From Daphnia pulex (lineage: Eukaryota > Arthropoda > Branchiopoda > Diplostraca > Daphniidae), in contig NC_060021.1 in assembly GCF_021134715.1 (NCBI RefSeq), positions 4,278,001 through 4,342,000 of the forward strand: a DNA stretch of 64,000 nucleotides, given 5' to 3'. Of this stretch, positions 59,091 through 64,000 are shown piece by piece. The translations under genes and the position numbers were made by a program. Every line of letters begins with the position of its first letter. Position 1 is the stretch's first letter. Under the pieces are notes generated by a model. The model worked only from the letters and a program-made list of their open reading frames with translations, was not told where the DNA came from and did no database searches.

Positions 59091-60421
59091 AATTCTTTCC
59101 CCATTACCCCTCAAATTTTTTTTAAAGCTTTTTGGATGAGGACAAGCTACAATAATAATGTTACAGAAATTGAATAGCGTTATTAGAAGAGACTCTAGGT
59201 AGCCTAAACTTAATTGAGGTTCAAATAGAACGTTTCTAATTTACTGATGAAGTAAAAAGCTCGTGATAGTCGTAAATTGGCAATTGTCGATCTATTTTTT
59301 GAAAGAAGTATGACACCCATTCATATAATTTGAATTGGTGCCATAAAGCGACAGATTACAAGTCAACTGTAATAATACCAACAAAAAGAACATTTTCAGT
59401 TTCAGGTGGTGACTATAGACAAATTGTGGTGCTTTAAAAGAAATCCACATCGTTATTTTCCTTCCTATTATGAATAAGAATTATAAATCTGATTTGAATA
59501 TCAAAAGTTCACTTGGGTGTGAACCTCTTAAAAAAATTCGACTTTTAAAACACAATCCCGAAAAGCAGAAGCAATAAGATGAAATTCAATTATTTCAAGT
59601 GTTTAGTATACCCGATTAAATATTGCAAGAGTTTCTGATAAGATACTCGAAGATACTACTTCTTAACTTCTTTAAATACTTAGACCTAACTGACTTAAAT
59701 AATAAAATGAAATACTTGAATAGATTATGCAAACTTCCCTTTATCTATTTAGGATTAATAAAGGTTACCTATTATTTTTTGTCGGAAAATTTGGGAATAC
59801 CGGAATTGAGAGGAATGTTATGAATTGGAGAATTGTCAGAGAAAACCCAAGACGGGTTTTAAAATCATGTCATAAAATAAAATGTAAACGTTTTTCGTAC
59901 TTTAAATTTGGATACCTCAATGAAATTGCCAAATGATTTAATTAATAGTTTACTGTCGGGCATGGCCGATGTCAGACTATTAATGGTATCGTGCAGTGGT
60001 CTCTCTATGCGGGGATTTTAAAGTAATCATGAGTGATTACCATTCTTGGCAAGTTTCACGATTCCCGACCATGCCTCTATAAAACGCAAGGGTGAAAAAC
60101 TTTCCTAGTCGTTCCAACCATTGATCACCTTAATTGATGGATATACTGATAGTGAATAGTGCACGGTGAGGTTACCCACGCTCACTTTTCCGTTCATTCT
60201 TCCGATCGTTCATTCACACAGCTTTGAATTCGCCATGAATGATTTTTCAGTAAATTGTATTTTACTTGCCAATCCATCTTTCACTGTTAAACATTTTTTT
60301 TTAATGACGCGGTTTATCAATTAGGTGATTTACTCGCGGCCGTATGGCCTAACGGAACCAGAATAGGACGCAGTTTATTTATATAGTACTTAGAATTATA
60401 ATGTTAGTATATAATTATAGT
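59091..60421. other. Intergenic DNA with a TATA-like motif
   Basis: No gene seen. CTCTATAAAACGC at 60076-60088 is a good TATA box for plus-strand transcription, with small inverted repeats before it (GTAATCA/TGATTAC at 60023-60040, GGCATGG/CCATGCC at 59959 and 60069). The only following ATG (near 60235) opens a very short frame. Confidence 0.4.
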
Positions 60422-61374
60422 TTATCGTCCGTAGGCCGATTGCTGCGGCTGTTGGAATGAGGGCTGAATAGGAGTCCACCACGACGGTTGAGTCGGAGCT
60501 GCCCAAGACGGTTGTTGAGCTGGAGCTGGGTATGAGGGTTGTTCAACTGGTGCTGGGTAAGAAGGCTGTCCACCAGGTCCTGGACTACCTGGTGTTCCTG
60601 GTTGACCTGTAGTAATAGAAGATGACGTTATATGATGGATAAATAAAATAAAACAAAACTGCTCCTGCATTACCTGGAATACCTGGGCCTCCATCTGGAC
60701 CTGGACCTCCTTGGGGTCCGGGGCCTCCTTGTGGCCCTTGTTGTCCTGGTCCAACCGGGAAGCCAGGTGAACCTGGTTTACTTTGAGGTCCGGGGCCACC
60801 GATCGGTCCAACGGGTCCAGCTGGTCCAGGTCCGCCATTGAAACCTGGAGCACCGGGTTTGCCTTGAGGTCCAGCTGGTCCGGGTCCACCAGGTCCACCA
60901 TTGAGTCCGGCAGGGCCAACAGGTCCGGGTCCTCCAGGTGTTCCTGGATTTCCGGCATTTCCTGTTTCTCCCTTCGGTCCAGCAGGTCCAGGGGCGCCAG
61001 GTGGTCCTGGTGGTCCGACTACTGTGCTCTGTTGTGACTGTCCGAATCCTCCTTCAATAGCACCTCCATCTGAACCAGGAAATCCTTGTTGTATGTCCTA
61101 ATTGTATCTCGAAATCTTTCATTTCCTATTGAAATTCGACGAAAAAATTATTATTTTATCCTGAAAATGTAAATGAAGTCTACCACCTCGGTGGAAGTTA
61201 GAAAGTGTTCAATGACGTGCTTCCGGCGAGGATATTCCAGTTCGCCGAGCGAGAAATAGCCAGCAGCGAGGGCAGCTTTCTCTCTAATTTTGCTACCAAT
61301 TTTGGCGTCGTCGACAACAGTGAGCAGATTTTCTACGGTGCGTGCAGACTCTCCGGTCGAGTCAAGCAGGGAAC
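60422..61374 (-). CDS. Collagen-like protein gene, C-terminal exons
   Basis: Minus-strand exons 61187-61374 (uncertain), 60674-61097 and 60422-60606, with introns of about 89 bp and 67 bp (60607-60673, CCAG|GTAATG...CTACAG). The first exon would give a helical head ([20 protein letters not shown]), then [11 protein letters not shown] and a Gly-X-Y triple helix of about 100 residues. The helix is broken where Ser replaces a Gly (GPQSKPG) and by an extra Val (GFPVGPG). The end is a non-collagenous tail rich in QPSYPAP- and QPSW-type repeats, finishing [10 protein letters not shown] at the TAA at 60422-60424. It is probably secreted, but no signal peptide was found. The head exon's upstream frame holds a TGA, so its start is unclear. 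Confidence 0.75.
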
Positions 61375-61415
61375 CTCAACGGCACATTTCGCTGACAGAC
61401 AGACAGGCGGCGATC

Positions 61416-61479
61416 CTAAAGGTATGAAAATTAAATGGGGATCTAACATTTAATGAAATATGGAGGCACAATACTTAAC
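61416..61479 (-). repeat. Introner-like intron, copy 2 (64 bp)
   Basis: On the minus strand CATG|GTTAAG ... CCTTTAG|GATCGC, nearly identical to 22335-22397. It separates a short possible exon (61480-61511, preceded by the acceptor CTGCCTTCCAG) from the exon region to its left, apparently the 5' part of the collagen gene. Confidence 0.7.
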
Positions 61480-61511
61480 CATGTTGAATCGAATCGAGAG
61501 TAATCACAAAC

Positions 61512-62734
61512 TGGAAGGCAGAGAAAGAAAAAATAGCAGATGACAGCAGAAAAAAGAAACATAGCGAAAGCATCGCCGACAACTGTGAAATTATGCAAAT
61601 AAGAATTTAAACTGGTGCAGCAATGCAACCGATGCGAAAGATGGTTAATCGGTCTATTTCTTATTTCGGCTCCAAATGTTCTGCATTTCTTGCCGTATAC
61701 GTTTGAAAATACGAAAAATGCATAAAGTTGCGAGAAACAATTAACTTGTTGAGGTTTTTTGCTGCCGTTTGTTGATTGAACACATCCTTGACGAGTTAAT
61801 ACAAACTTAAGTTTGATTGAATACGGTTAATGTTAGTTAAGTGCATCAATAATCCCCCAGATCTCTTTCCTTTAACATAAACCAGCATCAACTACGTTTT
61901 CATAATAAGCTTTTCGGCAATGGTGATAATAAACCTGTCGGCCCCCATGCTGCCTTCCCAACACGTTTTAAAGGGCGAGATTTTAATGGTCAGCTGGGCC
62001 TGGTGGACCTGGAATGCAGACCAATTTTTCTCGCAATCTTGCCCCAGTTTTTTTTATCTTGGGGATTGAAAGTTTTCGGCCAGAGCAAGTGATTGCTATG
62101 TGTTTTCAAATGGCAGGGTTGGACAGCTGCAGGTCTTCTGTGTCTATGGACAACAAGGGTAAAGTAAAATTTTTGAATTTCATTATCTCATTTCTCGGGC
62201 AACTTTTTCTTTAATGAGAAGGGGAACATAAACATGAATCCAATAGACCAATGACGTGTACAGAAATAAGATATCATTTGCGCATATTTTAAGATTCAAT
62301 GCAAATTAGTTCCAATTTGTGATTGAGGGAAATCCCCTCTTAAAACCTTGATGAAACAGAATATTCATTGGAATTAGAGCGTTATATTTCTGGAAAGGTT
62401 TGGGCTTTTTCTATTGAATATAGTAGACTCTTTGTAATGCGACACAGAACCTGTGAAAATATGCTTATTGTTGTTATTGATTGCGGAATTTCAAATAATT
62501 AAAGACCAGATTGTACCAACGATTTTTAACTTTCTTTATTTAAATTACAATTGCAATATTTCCAGTAAAAATAGATATATATACGGACATTTTTTCAAAG
62601 AGTTTTGTTTGGATCTAAAAAGAACGGTAAGCTGCCCGAATTTAGCAAAATACCAACTCACAATGCCTTATTAATGGTTCTGGTTGGTGGCACTTCACTC
62701 CATTTCGACAGCCAGTGCATCATACAGGCTGGAC
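61512..62734. other. DNA between the two collagen genes
   Basis: No further exon could be fixed. A minus-strand frame near 61500-61628 has a hydrophobic run (MFLFSAVICYFFFLCLPVC) that could be a signal peptide of the downstream collagen, but it overlaps a pyrimidine-rich intron-like tract. The rest is A+T-rich. Confidence 0.35.
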
Positions 62735-63967
62735 TTAATGATAGCGCCCAGGAGCGGCGTAGGTGACATGTCCTGGAGCACCGATCGGTCCAATTGGTCC
62801 AACTGGTCCAGGGGGTCCAGTTTGCCCAGTTTTGCCTTGGTAGCCAGCAAAGCCAACCGGACCGATGGGCCCAACGGGGCCAGGACCACCGGGGTATCCA
62901 GGAGTTCCAGGTTTACCTTGAGGTCCGATCGGTCCGATCGGTCCGATCGGTCCAACTGGTCCAACAGGTCCAACGGAGCCAGGGTATCCAGAGGGGCCCT
63001 CTTTTCCTTGAAGACCTTGGGAGCCGGGAGCTCCGGGGCCACCAGGGGCACCAGATCCCCCAGGATTACCATCCTTACCAGTTTTGCCTTGTTCGCCTTG
63101 AGGTCCTGCTTAGCCAAAAAGTTAAAATCATTAGAAAAATTCTATTAATAACATTTTCCACGGTCAACGAACCTGGAGCACCAGGAGCGCCGTTGTATCC
63201 ATCTTTTCCAGGAGCGCCAGTCAAGCCATTGGAACCGTCTTTACCAGGAGCTCCATCGTAGCCTGGATTTCCAACAGGGCCTTGAGGTCCAACAGGGCCG
63301 ATAGATCCAGGAGCGCCGTTAAGTCCGTCTTTGCCTGGAGCACCGTTATAACCTCGAGTTCCAGCTTCTCCCTTGGGACCAGGGCTGCCAGGGTAACCAG
63401 GAGAACCATCTTTACCAGCGGGGCCTTGGGGTCCAGTTGTTCCAACTGGGCCAATGGGCCCGGGTCCTCCAGGAGCGCCAGGAGCTCCGTCTTTACCAGG
63501 GTAACCAGGGGCACCAACTGGGCCGGGAACATTAGATTGAACAGTTACACCAGGGGCACCCGTTTCTCCTTTAGGTCCAGAAGGTCCAGGGGCTCCATTG
63601 TAACCGTCTTTGCCTCGAGCACCAGGTGCTCCATTCATGCCTGGAGCTCCAGGAGCTCCGGGTTCTCCCTTTGCGCCAGAGTAACCAGGAGCACCAGGGG
63701 CACCAGTAGCTCCATCATTGCCTCTTGCACCAGTCAATCCTTGTGCTCCAGGTGCTCCATCATCTCCGGGATTTCCTTGAGGTCCCGGAGCGCCAGTAGA
63801 TCCAGGGGCGCCAGTATTTCCCTTTTCTCCCTTAGGTCCAGCATATCCTTGCGGGCCAGGGGCTCCAGGTGGTCCAACAATATATTTATCAGAGTTGTCA
63901 ACAACTCCGGGAGCTCCAGCGGGTCCTTGGGGTCCTTGGGCACCAGCTTGTCCTCTCAGCCATGGAA
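62735..63967 (-). CDS. Collagen gene, C-terminal part (continues beyond window)
   Basis: Minus-strand exons 62735-63105 and 63173-63967 with a 67 bp intron (63106-63172, CCAG|GTTCGT...TAAGCAG) that splits a Gly codon. A further acceptor (CCTTTTAG) at about 63968 shows that more exons lie outside the window. Nearly all of it is Gly-X-Y, with interruptions such as [15 protein letters not shown] and [10 protein letters not shown], many KDG and NGAPG triplets and a [10 protein letters not shown] run. It ends almost directly after the helix with [15 protein letters not shown], so it lacks a fibrillar or type IV C-terminal domain. It is presumably an extracellular matrix or cuticle-associated collagen. 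Confidence 0.88.
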
Positions 63968-64000
63968 GGTACCTAAAAGGTTCGTATATTTATTTCGTCT

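Noticed and set aside
59941..60120. Possible snRNA or 5S gene with inverted repeats and a TATA box
   Set aside because: Compared from memory with U1, U2, U4, U6 and 5S patterns; no consistent match.
60422..60958. Minus-strand 178-codon frame rich in Leu/Asp over the collagen exon
   Set aside because: Wrong frame across most of the collagen exon and reads through the 67 bp intron; only its last 60 codons are the true frame.
61205..61453. Plus-strand open frame beginning [17 protein letters not shown]
   Set aside because: It is antisense to the collagen gene's head exon. The minus-strand reading has better splice sites and matches the phase of the following Gly-X-Y exon.
1..64000. CRISPR arrays, bacterial operons or phage
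   Set aside because: No spaced repeat arrays or operon-like gene runs; introns and retroelements show eukaryotic nuclear DNA.

Overview
The window looks like nuclear DNA of an arthropod, most likely a Daphnia-like cladoceran. This is inferred from intron-rich genes with 63-68 bp GT-AG introns, Gly-X-Y collagens, tandem HMG-box genes and BEL/Pao, Copia and Gypsy retroelements. No species call is possible from the sequence alone. There is no bacterial operon structure, but one decayed bacterial-type ABC transporter relic sits at 43.1-44.0 kb.

Layout. (1) 1-6.4 kb: a Copia LTR scrap, then copy 1 of a 3.59 kb segmental duplication (258-3850) carrying broken paralog A of an unnamed multi-exon gene family, then paralog B, which is cut off by the duplication edge and joined upstream to a decayed Helitron-type DUF6570 domain. 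(2) 6.4-20.4 kb: a three-level nest of LTR retrotransposons. A 5'-truncated Copia element is split by a Gypsy fragment, which is itself split by a nearly complete BEL/Pao element (9134-17825) with 325 bp LTRs and a perfect 5 bp target duplication (GACTT). (3) 20.4-26.1 kb: two MITE-like inverted-repeat elements, two strong hairpins and broken plus-strand paralog D of the same family. (4) 26.1-47.7 kb: gene-poor DNA with scattered small ORFs, two LINE reverse-transcriptase scraps, a retropepsin scrap and the ABC transporter relic. (5) 47.7-51.4 kb: copy 2 of the segmental duplication, holding paralog C, the best preserved family member, convergent with the last exon of a plus-strand gene. (6) 51.4-58.0 kb: low-density DNA with single candidate exons and local repeats. 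(7) 58.0-64 kb: a complete four-exon gene for a 205-residue tandem HMG-box-like protein, then two minus-strand collagen genes, the second running off the window.

The most interesting structural signals are four. First, a 63/64 bp sequence, nearly identical, fits exactly between splice sites in two unrelated genes 39 kb apart (an introner-like element). Second, a Helitron-domain/gene-family chimera. Third, the triple retroelement nest, whose BEL member has an extra ORF before gag and an acidic insert inside its integrase. Fourth, the four-member gene family with no function I can recognise. Apart from the retroelement enzymes, collagens, HMG protein and ABC relic, most genes here could not be assigned a function.
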